Shown piece by piece: positions 46,207 through 56,900 of a DNA stretch of 64,000 nucleotides (position 1 is its first letter; every line of letters starts with the position of its first letter). The notes under the pieces were generated by a model, which saw only the letters and a program-made list of their open reading frames with translations, ran no database searches and was not told where the DNA came from. Origin of the DNA: Atherinomorus stipes (lineage: Eukaryota > Chordata > Actinopteri > Atheriniformes > Atherinidae); contig JALJCO010010548.1 of NCBI GenBank assembly GCA_023101725.1, forward strand, positions 62,001-126,000, given 5' to 3'. A program made the position numbers and the translations under genes.

Positions 46207-48121
46207 AAAAAGAAAAATAAAAAAAATTGAATCAGTATTTCAAATGTTAAAAAAGTAAAATACAGGAATTTATAAGCTAGATATGTTCAAATGTTTACAT
46301 AGAAAATAAATTGTTATTTAAATTTATTTTTTTTTTCTATATAATTTCAAAAAGGAAATTAGAAGGGTGAATTTTAAGGAAGGATGAACTCTCGAGCAAT
46401 AGGAAAGGGAGAAGAGGAAAAATAATGGGGAAGAATGATGAGGAGGGAAGTAACAGGAAGAAAAAAATAAATTTCTTTAATTAATTAAAATTAATTTAGA
46501 AAAAAAAAGAGGGTTAGGAAAAAAAATAGAAAAATAAGAAAAAAAAAAAGAGTAAGAAAGGGAAACTAAATATAAAGGAGAGAGAAAATAATAAACAAGA
46601 AATTATCATTAATAAAAAATTATAAAATCAAAAAAATCGAGAAGAAAAAAAAAAAAATAAACCGGAAAAGGAAATATCTCTATCTATAAAATCTCGTCAA
46701 ATCCTGATCTCTAAACTGAAAATTGAAGAGAAGATAAAAAAAAAATTGAAAAAATGATGAAAAATCTCTAACTAATATATAAGTCTTTGTTAAAAAATAT
46801 ACAAATATTTAAAGTAAAGAGAAAAGGTGTGGAGGGCAAAGATAGAAGGATAGATATGTTTATATTAATTGCAACTTCACCAAAGCTAATATAACGAACT
46901 TAAATATAAAAATACTAAATCTAAACTTTTTATATATATACTTTTATTATACCTGCGACCGATATAAAAAAATAAAATATAAAGGAAGAAAATGTAATGG
47001 TTGAAATAAATTAAATTCTAAAAAACAAAAAAAAAACAGAAAGTAAAATATCAAAATATAAGAATTTTTGATTTATAATTTTTAATTTATTATTGTTCTT
47101 GTTCTAAAATTTAAAGATTTTTATATTTCATATCAATAATATAATTATACTATTATATGAATATGTCGATGAATGTATATATATGTAGTGGTAAGAAAAA
47201 TATAATATAAATAGAAAAATTATATTGTTTTAGATTTAGTGATAATTTTAAGATCATAATCCATATTTAGCTTGAACTATATGTTATTAGCTCTTATCTA
47301 TGATGAATGCTGAAAAAAGAAAAGAAAGTAAAAATAACTCCATTCAAATTCTCCCCCATTAAAAAAAAACAAAATATATAACCACAAAATTAAACAACTA
47401 AAAAAAATTATTATTGACTAAATATTAAAAAAAAAAAGACTTGGAACAAAGAAGAGGGGAATAAAAAGGAAAAAAAGGCAAAGGAAAATAAGGGGAAAAT
47501 CAAATGGGAAAAATTCAAGTGAGGTGCCTTTAAAAACTCATTCCTCCCATATTTTCAATCATGTATTAATCCCATCTCATAAGGCGTCTCAGGAAGAAAA
47601 ATTAATCAAAAGGGTGAAAAAAATGTATTGGAGGCTCGGATGTGGATGTTTTTAATAAATATGTTGGAAAAAAAAATAAGGAAAAATAACTCAGATAAGA
47701 AGAAAAAAGAGTGGATTCTGATAGAGAGGGACGTGCACGAAGCAAGAAGTAAAAATGGAATTGAAGATACGCAGTAGACAGAAGTAAAAGAGACCTCTGA
47801 GAAGAAAAAAATATAAAAAATAAATCATTGAGAAAAGGAAGATTGAAGTGATAGATTTGTTGACTAATGATGTTGTTTTATAATAAGAATTGTTTTAGTA
47901 GTAAGAAGTAAGTCTAAGGAAAAAAAATAATACAAAAGAAAATACTTCATGAGATCCAGAAAGTTATAAAGAAGAAGTAAAGAATTTAATTCAAGAATTT
48001 AAGTTTATTTTCCTGATTTTAAAGTTAAATCCTACAGTAAAATAAAAATCTCCTAACAAAAAAAAAAATAAATTAAAACATAAACATAATCACCATAAAT
48101 GTATCTTCAATACTTAAAATA

Positions 48122-48172
<51 letters not shown>

Positions 48173-48535
48173 CTTAAATTTTGAATAAATGTTTGTTTAT
48201 GAAAAAGTTTTTGTCACTTATTAGATTATTCTTCAGAGAGTAGGTTTTCATCATAAGAGATTTTGTATAATATTGGGGATTTTGTTTTAAATAGAGTTTT
48301 TTTATAATATTTTGAGTGTGAGTATATGAATTTTCATAATAGGTAACAATAAGACTTAACGTGATAGGTGGTGAGTTCATTCGTAAGGGGGGGGGGTAGC
48401 AGTAGATATAAATATATATTAATTAAATTTAAAATAAAAGAAAATAATAAAAATATGAATTAATTCATAAAAAGAAAAAAAAATATCAACTTATAAAAAG
48501 AGATAAAACTTCAAAATTCAGATAGCCTCCGTTAA
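45195..48535. repeat. Anomalous A/G-rich low-complexity block, 3.3 kb
   Basis: The plus strand is dominated by A with interspersed G runs and many poly(A) stretches (for example about 50 A at 48124-48170). No gene, terminal repeat or period is visible. It splits a dispersed repeat whose parts are at 45166-45194 and 48535-48620. Composition unlike anything else in the window; either a real low-complexity insertion or an assembly gap filled with poor consensus. Confidence 0.7.
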
Positions 48536-49219
48536 TATACACTTCCGTGCAAATATGCAAGATTATAGCTAGTAGCTAATTTCCATCCTCAGTCCCTTGG
48601 CAGGTAGATGGAACTAAAATAACTACATAAAACAACAGTACTATACCCAACATTTCAAGCAATTTAAAAACAAGATAACATGATACAAAACAATTAGTTA
48701 ATAAATGATAACATAAGATGACAATACTATACCCAACATATCACACAGTATAAAGACAAAAAAACATGATACAAAAACAATAGTTACAGATTGAAAAGCA
48801 CCTACTTAAAAAATCTGCTTAAAAAATATAACAGCGTTCAATGGCAACTGAACCAAAAATGTCCATAAAAGTCCACAAAAACTTGTCAATATTCCTCCAT
48901 ACTGCTCGTCCAATGTACAGGTAATACCAAAAAATTAGAATATCCTGAAAAAGTTCATTTATTTCTGTAATTCAACTTAAAAGCTGCAATTTACAGATTG
49001 TATAGACAAATAATATGTGAATTAATATATTTCGAGCTTTTATTTGTTTGGATGTTGCTGAATAGGACTTGCAGGTCAAGAAAACCTGAAATTCAAAAAA
49101 TCTAAAAATTAGAATAGTGTGAAAAGCTCCAGTATTGTAGCTCAGAGTGTCACATTCTTATCAGGTAAGTAATCCAAAACACCTCCATAGGCGCCCTGAG
49201 CCTTTTAAAAAGTGTCTGT

Positions 49220-49850
49220 GTTGGTTTGTCACAATCATGGGGAAGATGCTGATCTGACAGTAGTGCAGAAAACCATCATTGACTCCCTGCACAAGGTGGA
49301 AAGACACAAAAAGTGATAGAAAAGACGCTGGATGTTCTCAGAGTGTCTCAAAGCACATTAATGGACAGTTAAGTGGAAGGAAGAAGTGTGGAAGAAAACG
49401 GTGTACAAGCCGGAGGGCTGACAGCAGCCTGGAGAAGATGGTCAGTGTTAAGGGCCTTTCTCAATCTGTGATGACCTGGGGTCCATGTCACCTGCTGGTG
49501 TTGGTCCTCTGTGCTTCATCAAGTCCAGCATAAATGCAGCCGTCTACCAGGACATTTTGGAGACCTTCATGCTTGCTTCAGTGGACCAGCTGTATGGGGA
49601 TGCAGACTTCATCTTCCAGCAGGACTTGGCACCTGCCCACACTGCCGAAACTACAAAATCCTGCTTCAACAACCATGGATCACCATGCTGGATTGGCCCA
49701 CAAACCCACCTGACCTGAACCCCATTGAAAACATGTGGGGCATCGTCAAGAGAAAGCTGAACGGGAAGAGAGCAAACAATAAAGAAGAGCTCAAGGCTGT
49801 GATGGAAGCATGATGGTCTCCATAACAGCTGAGATATGCCACAAGCTGCT
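49220..49850 (+). pseudogene. Tc1/mariner transposase, frameshifted
   Basis: The plus strand shows an N-terminal stretch near 49240-49440, then AAVYQDILETFML, DADFIFQQDLAPAHTAE (second catalytic Asp), and in a shifted frame LDWPTNPPDLNPIENMWG (Glu) and VKRKLNGKRANNKEELKAVM. CHKLLASMPRRVKA forms the C-terminus, where a minisatellite has expanded. Frame changes separate the Asp and Glu parts, so it is inactive. Confidence 0.85.
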
Positions 49851-50262
49851 AGCATCCATGCCACGCCGGGTTAAAGCTGCTAGCATCCATGCCACGCAGG
49901 GTTAAAGCTGCTAGCATCCATGCCACGCGGGGTTAAAGCTGCTAGCATCCATGCCACGCCGGGTTAAAGCTGCTAGCATCCATGCCACGCCAGGTTAAGA
50001 CTGCTAGGATCCATGCCACGCCGGGTTAAAGCTGGTAGCATCCATGCCACGCCGGGTTAAAGCTGCTAGCATCCATGCCACGCCGGGTTAAAGCTGCTAG
50101 CATCCATGCCACGCCGGGTTAAAGCTGCTAGCATCCATGCCACGCCGGGTTAAAGCTGGCTGCTAGCATCCATGCCACGCCGGGTTAAAGCTGCTAGCAT
50201 CCATGCCACGCCGGGTTAAAGCTGGCTGCTAGCATCCATGCCACGCCGGGTTAAAGCTGTCA
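49850..50262. repeat. 31-bp minisatellite, about 13 copies, inside transposase C-terminus
   Basis: The unit GCTGCTAGCATCCATGCCAC plus GCCGGGTTAAA. The first copy reads as the transposase codons LLASMPRRVKA and the array ends into GTTAAAGCTGTCATTCAAGC (VKAVIQ), so the array was created from transposase coding DNA. Two copies have a 4-bp GCTG insertion (near 50156 and 50222). Confidence 0.95.
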
Positions 50263-50879
50263 TTCAAGCAAAAAGGGCCCAAACCAAGTTCTAAGTACAG
50301 ATGAAAGATTTTCAGTTAGGAGGCCTGACTTTTTTGCTTTTAAAATCCTTTTATAATTAATTTCATGCAATATTCTAATTTTTTGTTTTTGAATTTGAGG
50401 TTTTCTTAAGCTACAACTTCTAATTAGCAACATCCACACAAATAAAAGCTTGAAATATATTGATTCACATATTATTTGTCTAAACAATCTGTTAATTGCA
50501 CCTTTTAAGTTAAATTACAGAAATAAATGAACTTTTTCAGGATATTTAAATTTTTTGGGTTGTACCTGTAATCCAAGTGTCCTGAGTGGGTAGCATCCAT
50601 AATTTACTCCAAACGACATCATTTAGGATATTTTTATAGCCTAAACAGTAGAACATATAGCTGCTGCGAAGTGCGCCCCTGCAAGTTCGTGAACTCGCAG
50701 GGGCGCATTTTGTGGCAGCTAGATGTACTAGCCCCGGTGAACTCCATTATATAAAAGTCGGGGGGGAAAACGAAAACCTGTCCGATCTCTGGCTGCATTT
50801 GAGATATTAAAAAAGTGCTCCAGAGTCCTGCTCAGCATGAGGGTGAGTAGAAGATGAAGGGTGTACTTTTCCTTTAAGC

Positions 50880-51640
50880 TTGTTATGTACTCTGCGAGAA
50901 GCGAGAACAAAATGGCGTCATTTTGCTTTGCAGTATTGTGTGATTGCTCAGACATTTGAGGCCGGCAGGGTTAACAGAGACGCTTGAAGCAGAGAGTTTC
51001 ACCCCTGCATTTCTGCAGATGTGATGTTGAACGGATAGATTTAATAAACAGCTGATTGAGGTGGTGAGAAAGTATGAAAATGTAACCACCACATGTGGCA
51101 TTTACAGATCTGGGCTTGAAAAATTTCTCCTTTCAGCCGACTGCCAGCCGACTGCCAGCCACTTACCAGCGACTTGTCTGCTAATTCAGTCCCACAGAGA
51201 AACGCCCGTGTGCCCAGGGGAAACAATTTCAGAGCATAAATGAACGCCTGGAACAAGGACGTTTCCACACGCCAAGTTTGGACACCGTACGTGATGACAT
51301 ATTCACGGGACAAATCGTTCAGCCAGTGATAGTGCAGTAATAGTGCACTATTACTGCACCACTTCTGGTAGAAAAAGGAGGAACTTTTTCATGCCCAGAT
51401 CTGTAAATACACGGACACTGTGTGCAACCCCGTCCTGCCACGGGTGAGGTTTATTGTAAATGTGTAACACTGGGTGAACACTGTCGCCCCATGAGGGTAT
51501 GATCAAAGTTTTTGCTTCTCAAGGAGTACGGAACAAGCTTTAATCCATGATCCTGGTTTCATGCACAGACCCCTGGATCATGTCTGTATGAGGAAAGTGT
51601 GACAGTGTGGGGTCCTGTCACTATGTGCCTGATTGATCAT
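50880..51640. other. Intergenic sequence, unassigned
   Basis: Contains a CGACTGCCAGC duplication at 51138-51158 and a palindromic TAATAGTGCACTATTA at 51339-51354. No recognised gene. Confidence 0.35.
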
Positions 51641-51654
51641 ATGCCCTGGTTACT

Positions 51655-51745
51655 TGGCCACAGAAGTATCCCATTGACTGGTTAGTGCAAATGACTCTCA
51701 CCTGGGAGTCTGGGGATCGAATCCCGCCCCCCCCAGCTCCATTTC
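51655..51745 (+). repeat. tRNA-derived sequence (Glu-like), copy B
   Basis: GACTGGTTAGTGCAAATGA is A-box-like, CTCTCAC sits where a tRNA-Glu anticodon loop would, and GGGGATCGAATCCC is a good B-box. Stem pairing is imperfect, so it is a tRNA-derived SINE or pseudogene and not a functional tRNA. Partner of 42059-42140. Confidence 0.5.
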
Positions 51746-51869
51746 AACTCTTGCCACAAAAGATTAGCCCACCCCCAACCATCCTCACTGATTTCTCTGA
51801 ACTTAAACCTTGCCTTAGCCAAAACCTCAACTCTAAAATCAGATCTTGACCCTCATAATGTGGGTTTCT

Positions 51870-52610
51870 TGGGCTTTCTCAGTGAGGACCATCCAAAATG
51901 TCCTCACTCTCTAATAAAGTCCTCACACTCAAAACGGTCCTCACAATGTTGCCTGTACAAATATATATACATACACACATCCTTGTTCTTCTACCTTTGT
52001 GAGGACAGTCATTGACATAATGCACTCTCTAGCCCCTTACCCTAGCCACCAAAACTGATTGCCTAAACCTAACCCCTTATCCTAACCAAAACCTAATGAA
52101 ATGAAAAATACTAGATTTTTCCCAGGAGGAAAATTCAATATTGTAATATTCTGTCTCTTTTTTTTTTCTTTCTAATTGTAACCTAAATTCTAAAACCAAA
52201 TCTAGACCCTTTAAAAATGGGTTTTTCTTAGGTTCTTTTAGTGAGGACCGGCCAAAAGGTCCTCACTTTCCAAAATGTCCTCACTTTGTTGGTTAAAAGT
52301 GCAAAATGGTTCTCACAATGTAGCAAGTACAGGAACACACACACAGTTTTTATATCCCCGTGGGGTACATCCATTGACATAATGCATTCCCTAGCCCCTT
52401 ACCCTAAACCTAACTCCCATAACTGATTGCCTAAACCTAACCCTTGTCCCAATCCTAACCAAAACCTAATTGTAACTTAATCTCTAAAACCTAATCTTGA
52501 CCCTCAAAATGGGGTCAGACCCGTGGGGGCCAGGAAAATGTCCCCACGAGGGCAAGACGTCCCCATGGTGATGGTAAAAATCCGGAACATGGTCCCCACA
52601 ATGTTGCAAA
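51870..52610. repeat. Tandem pair of GTGAGGAC / CCTAACC dispersed repeat
   Basis: Two related ~350-bp modules contain CATTGACATAATGCAYTC and GCCCCTTACCCTA, then degenerate CCTAACC motifs, then GGTCCTCAC/AATGT. They start near 52008 and 52370. The CCTAACC stretches resemble degenerate telomere-like repeats but are interstitial. Confidence 0.6.
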
Positions 52611-52640
52611 AACACACACACACACACACACACACACAGA
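52611..52640. repeat. (CA)n microsatellite
   Basis: About 14 CA units; (TG)n on the strand of slc6a20. Confidence 0.95.
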
Positions 52641-53945
52641 GGCTTGTTATCAACATTAACTTTTTATTTGATAAAAAAAAAAACGATTTCAATAAAACTG
52701 ACAAAGATGTGGTGTGTTAATGATGACTGCGGTAGTTAACTCACATCTAACAAAATCAATGGCACAAAAAACTTGAAAAGTCCTCAGATGATTAGTTAAA
52801 ATATCTACAATGTACACAATATATATTAAAAGCCAACATTTCTGTAGTAAAATCATCTCCTACAGGCACAACATTCTCCAAAAACCAACGGCAGTATGTT
52901 AGCAAACCCTTATAAAACATATAAAACTAGTTATCAAAAATACTTATTATGTAAGAAAAGTACATTTTGTACACCTTCTTAAAAAGACCACATGTATAAA
53001 TCTTCTCATAAACACTTCAGGCTGTCATTACATGAACAGAAAATTTAATCAACAGTACTTTAATCAGAGTCCATCATTTTTTCTTACAGCAGGTAAAAAT
53101 CCCATTCAGCCAGCACGGTGATGTGGTTGGAAAGCTTTCCACAGTTGGATTAAAATCCACCTTTGTCCAATAATCTTTTTGGTGATAGTGAGGCAAAGAG
53201 CTGCTTTACTTATTAATAAAAAACTACTTAACATTTATTACCAAAACTTGTGAGAAACCAGTGCTGCTGTTAGATAAACCCACAAACACACGATGTGATT
53301 TTAGTGGCTGAACGTGAAACAGCGCGACTTGTTTGGTGGAAGACACAAAAAAATGCTACAACACTACACTATATAGCTTACCATGTGATCTAAATATCTA
53401 CATACATTCATTTTTATCATCGTACTACCATAAGTAAACTGATGTCGTACAGGATACTGAAATATAACCATAACTGTTAAAAATGCCCGACAATCAGACA
53501 AACTAGAGTTTATCTACAGTGATAACACGATCAGCAGCAGGTGCCACAGAAAGGACGCGTAAACCTTGAGTTAAAATCCTTCTTAGTCGTAAATATGATG
53601 ACTGTGTGGTGTATTTATCTGCCTCTGAACACTAATACTGAGGAAAACATAGATTTCGGCTGAGAAACAAATGCTGAACCTGATCTGTATCCCTGGATTT
53701 CTTTGGAAATGCAGCAAAGAAGAACATCTTGAAAAACTTTGGTTGATGCAAAATTCAAAGACCGTAACCCCAGACGGCCGCTTTAATGGCCGCTCCTACA
53801 TGTGGTCGATGTTGAGCTGTGGGGTGAAGACATGCGGAGCAGCTGGAAAGGTGGGATGTGGCATCGAATCCGGTTTGGGAAAGGAGAAAATGGTGGGAAG
53901 TTGGGACCAGGAGGTCAGGATGTGGCTGGAAGTCCATCCTCCCTA
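52641..53945 (-). other. slc6a20 3' UTR (inferred)
   Basis: Unique AT-rich sequence between the slc6a20 stop codon and a poly(A) signal at 52663-52668. Free of recognisable transposons, in contrast to both sides. Length about 1.3 kb. Confidence 0.5.
52663..52668 (-). terminator. slc6a20 poly(A) signal AATAAA
   Basis: AATAAA on the minus strand, followed about 25 bases downstream by a long (TG)n run (52611-52640), the arrangement of a signal plus GU-rich downstream element. Confidence 0.5.
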
Positions 53946-56900
53946 CTAAGCAGCGACTGTGCTGACTGTCTGCTGCTTGTACTGTTTCCCATGTTTCCTC
54001 TTCTGGCAGTAGGCGTAGAGAGCTGTGAGGGGAACGCAGCTCACCGAGGACACCAGCAGCAGTCCAATGAAGACCTGACCGAAGACAGGATACTCCGTCT
54101 GCACCGACTTCCCCTGAACACAAAACAGGTACAGTTACCACCTTCATCATACACGCTTCAGCACAGCGTCTGACACGATGGAGGTTTCTGGGTTATTCAG
54201 TCACAGTCTGAGACCAGCCTTAGATCAGGCCATTCTGGGACTGGCCCCGCATCAGGCCAGTCCCAGAATGGCCTCGGATCAGGCCAGTCCCAGACTGGCC
54301 TCAGATCCAGCCAGTCCCAGATTGGCCCCGTATCAGGCCAGTCCCAGAATGGCCTCGGATCAGGCCAGTCCCAGAATGGCCTCGGATCAGGCCAGTCCCA
54401 GACTGGCCTCAGATCCAGCCAGTCCCAGATTGGCCCGTATCAGGCCAGTCCCAGAATGGCCTCAGATCAGGCCAGTCCCAGAATGGCCTCAGATGGGGCC
54501 AGTCCCAGAATGGCCTAGAATCAGGCCAGTCCCAGAATGGCCTCGGATCAGGCCAGTCCCAGAATGGCCTCAGATCAGGCCAGTCCCAGAATGGCCTAGA
54601 ATCAGGCCAGTCCCAGAATGGCCTAGAATCAGGCCAGTCCAAGACTGGCCTAGAATCAGGCCAGTCCAAGACTGGCCTTGAGTCAGGCCAGTCCCAGAAT
54701 GGCCTAGAATCAGGCCAGTCCCAGAATGGCCTAGAATCAGGCCAGTCCCAGAATGGCCTAGAATCAGGCCAGTCCCAGAATGGCCTCGGATCAGGCCAGT
54801 CCCAGAATGGCCTCAGATCAGGCCAGTCCCAGAATGGCCTTGGATCAGGCCAGTCCCAGATTGGCCCCGCATCAGGCCAGTCCCAGAATGGCCTTGGATC
54901 CAGCCAGTCCCAGATTGGCCTAGAATCAGGCCAGTCCCAGAATGGCCTAGAATCAGGCCAGTCCCAGAATGGCCTCGGATCAGGCCAGTCCCAGAATGGC
55001 CTCGGATCGGGCCAGTCCCAGAATGGCCTAGAATCAGGCCAGTCCCAGAATGGCCTAGTATCAGGCCAGTCCTAGAATGGCCTCAGATCGGGCCAGTCCC
55101 AGAATGGCCTAGAATCAGGCCAGTCCCAGAATGGCCTCGGATCCAGCCAGTCCCACAATGGCCTATGATCAGGCCAGTCCCAGAATGGCCTCGGATCAGG
55201 CCAGTCCCAGACTGGCCTCAGATCAGGCCAGTCCCAGAATGGCCTCAGATCAGGCCAGTTCCAGACTGGCCTCAGATCAGGCCAGTCCCAGAATGGCCTT
55301 AGATCAGGCCAGTCCCAGAATGGCCTCGGATCGGGCCAGTCCCAGAATGGCCTTGAGTCAGGCCAGTCCCAGATTGGCCTAGAATCAGGCCAGTCCCAGA
55401 ATGGCCTAGAATCAGGCCAGTCCCAGAATGGCCTAGAATCAGGCCAGTCCCAGAATGGCCTCGGATCAGGCCAGTCCCAGAATGGCCTCAGATCAGGCCA
55501 GTCCCAGAATGGCCTTGGATCAGGCCAGTCCCAGATTGGCCCCGCATCAGGCCAGTCCCAGAATGGCCTTGGATCCAGCCAGTCCCAGATTGGCCTAGAA
55601 TCAGGCCAGTCCCAGAATGGCCTAGAATCAGGCCAGTCCCAGAATGGCCTCGGATCAGGCCAGTCCCAGAATGGCCTCGGATCGGGCCAGTCCCAGAATG
55701 GCCTAGAATCAGGCCAGTCCCAGAATGGCCTAGTATCAGGCCAGTCCTAGAATGGCCTCAGATCGGGCCAGTCCCAGAATGGCCTAGAATCAGGCCAGTC
55801 CCAGAATGGCCTCGGATCCAGCCAGTCCCACAATGGCCTATGATCAGGCCAGTCCCAGAATGGCCTCGGATCAGGCCAGTCCCAGAATGGCCTTGGATCC
55901 AGCCAGTCCCAGATTGGCCTCGGATCGGGCCAGTCCTAGAATGGCCTAGAATCAGGCCAGTCCCAGAATGGCCTAGAATCAGGTCAGCCTCAGATCTGCC
56001 TTGGATCAGGCCAGTCTCAGATTGGCCTAGAATTGGGCCGGTCCCAGACTGGCTTCGGATCGGATCAGGCCACTCCCATGCTTACATATGGAAGAATGAT
56101 GCGCCTCATCGTGGGCTCAGTTTTGGAAGCAGATTGATGAGGATGTTGTGATGATTACAGTCACTGTGATATCAGCAGTGTGATCATGACATGCAGAATA
56201 AAAAGAACTTACCAGCTCTTTGTTCCACGCCTGATAGGTTGGTGTCCCTCCCTGGATATAGTTGACAATGTAGAACAAGAAGAGGCCGATAAGAAGAAGA
56301 GGACTCACTCCTGCCCACATGATCTTCCAGTACCAGTTGGGTCGATGTCCAATCATGTCTTCTATATCTTTTTCAAACCTTAAATGAGTACATGAGGTGT
56401 TCAGATTAATTTTTCAGAAAAGTATCTGAGGGTGCATTCACACACTAGCTGTTTGGTCCGGAAAGCCGGGGGTCTTGGTTCACTTGCAAACGTTGTATCG
56501 GGACTATCCAGTGGACCAAAAAGGAAAGTGATGTTTGCCAATTGTGATAAAGCATCACGAAAAAGAATAAGTAGACGAAAGTTACATAAAGTATTGTTTG
56601 GGTAGGAGGAAAATCAAAGCTGGACAGACATGAAGTAATGATAAGAGGCGGAAAAATTTCCACTTTCACTCCTGACCAATTACGGAGCCAGGTTTTCTTC
56701 CTCTTCCTCTGTTTTCACCATTGATCAGTGTTTTTTGGGGGGAATGTCGCCCCCCTAGAGAGCAGTTGTTTCAACAACAGCGGTTTAAACAGGTCCGCTC
56801 TTTGGTCTGCTTCCATTACTGCAGTTTGAACAGAAACCAGACCAAAGAAAGGTGTGAAATTTTTTGGAAATCCGCATCCAATCGGCCCGAGTCCCCAGAC

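Larger units (their letters stand above)
48918..50568 (+). mobile_element. Tc1/mariner-type transposon, 1651 bp
   Basis: TA at 48916-48917 and 50569-50570; ends CAGGTAATACCAAAAAATTA and TTTTTTGGGTTGTACCTG. The flanks CCAATG-TA and ATCCAAG match the uninterrupted CCAATGTAATCCAAG at 17437-17451, an exact empty-site match. Same terminal family as the MITE at 4364-4747. Confidence 0.92.
45108..50877. mobile_element. Truncated TTAA-type element carrying two large insertions
   Basis: GCAGCCGGAGATTGAACAGG at 45109 and AAAATGTCCATAAAAGTCC near 48855 are consecutive parts of the same element as 17220-18117. The right arm continues after a Tc1 insertion (48918-50568) to TACTTTTCCTTTAAGC near 50877. 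A dispersed repeat plus an A/G-rich block (about 45160-48840) lies between the first two parts. The left terminus is lost. Confidence 0.65.

Noticed and set aside
51655..51745. Functional tRNA-Glu gene
   Set aside because: A- and B-box-like motifs are present but the stems do not pair well, and a related degenerate copy exists at 42059-42140.
54178..56151. Proline-rich repeat ORFs ([27 protein letters not shown])
   Set aside because: Produced on both strands by the 27-bp minisatellite; no start context or unique domain.
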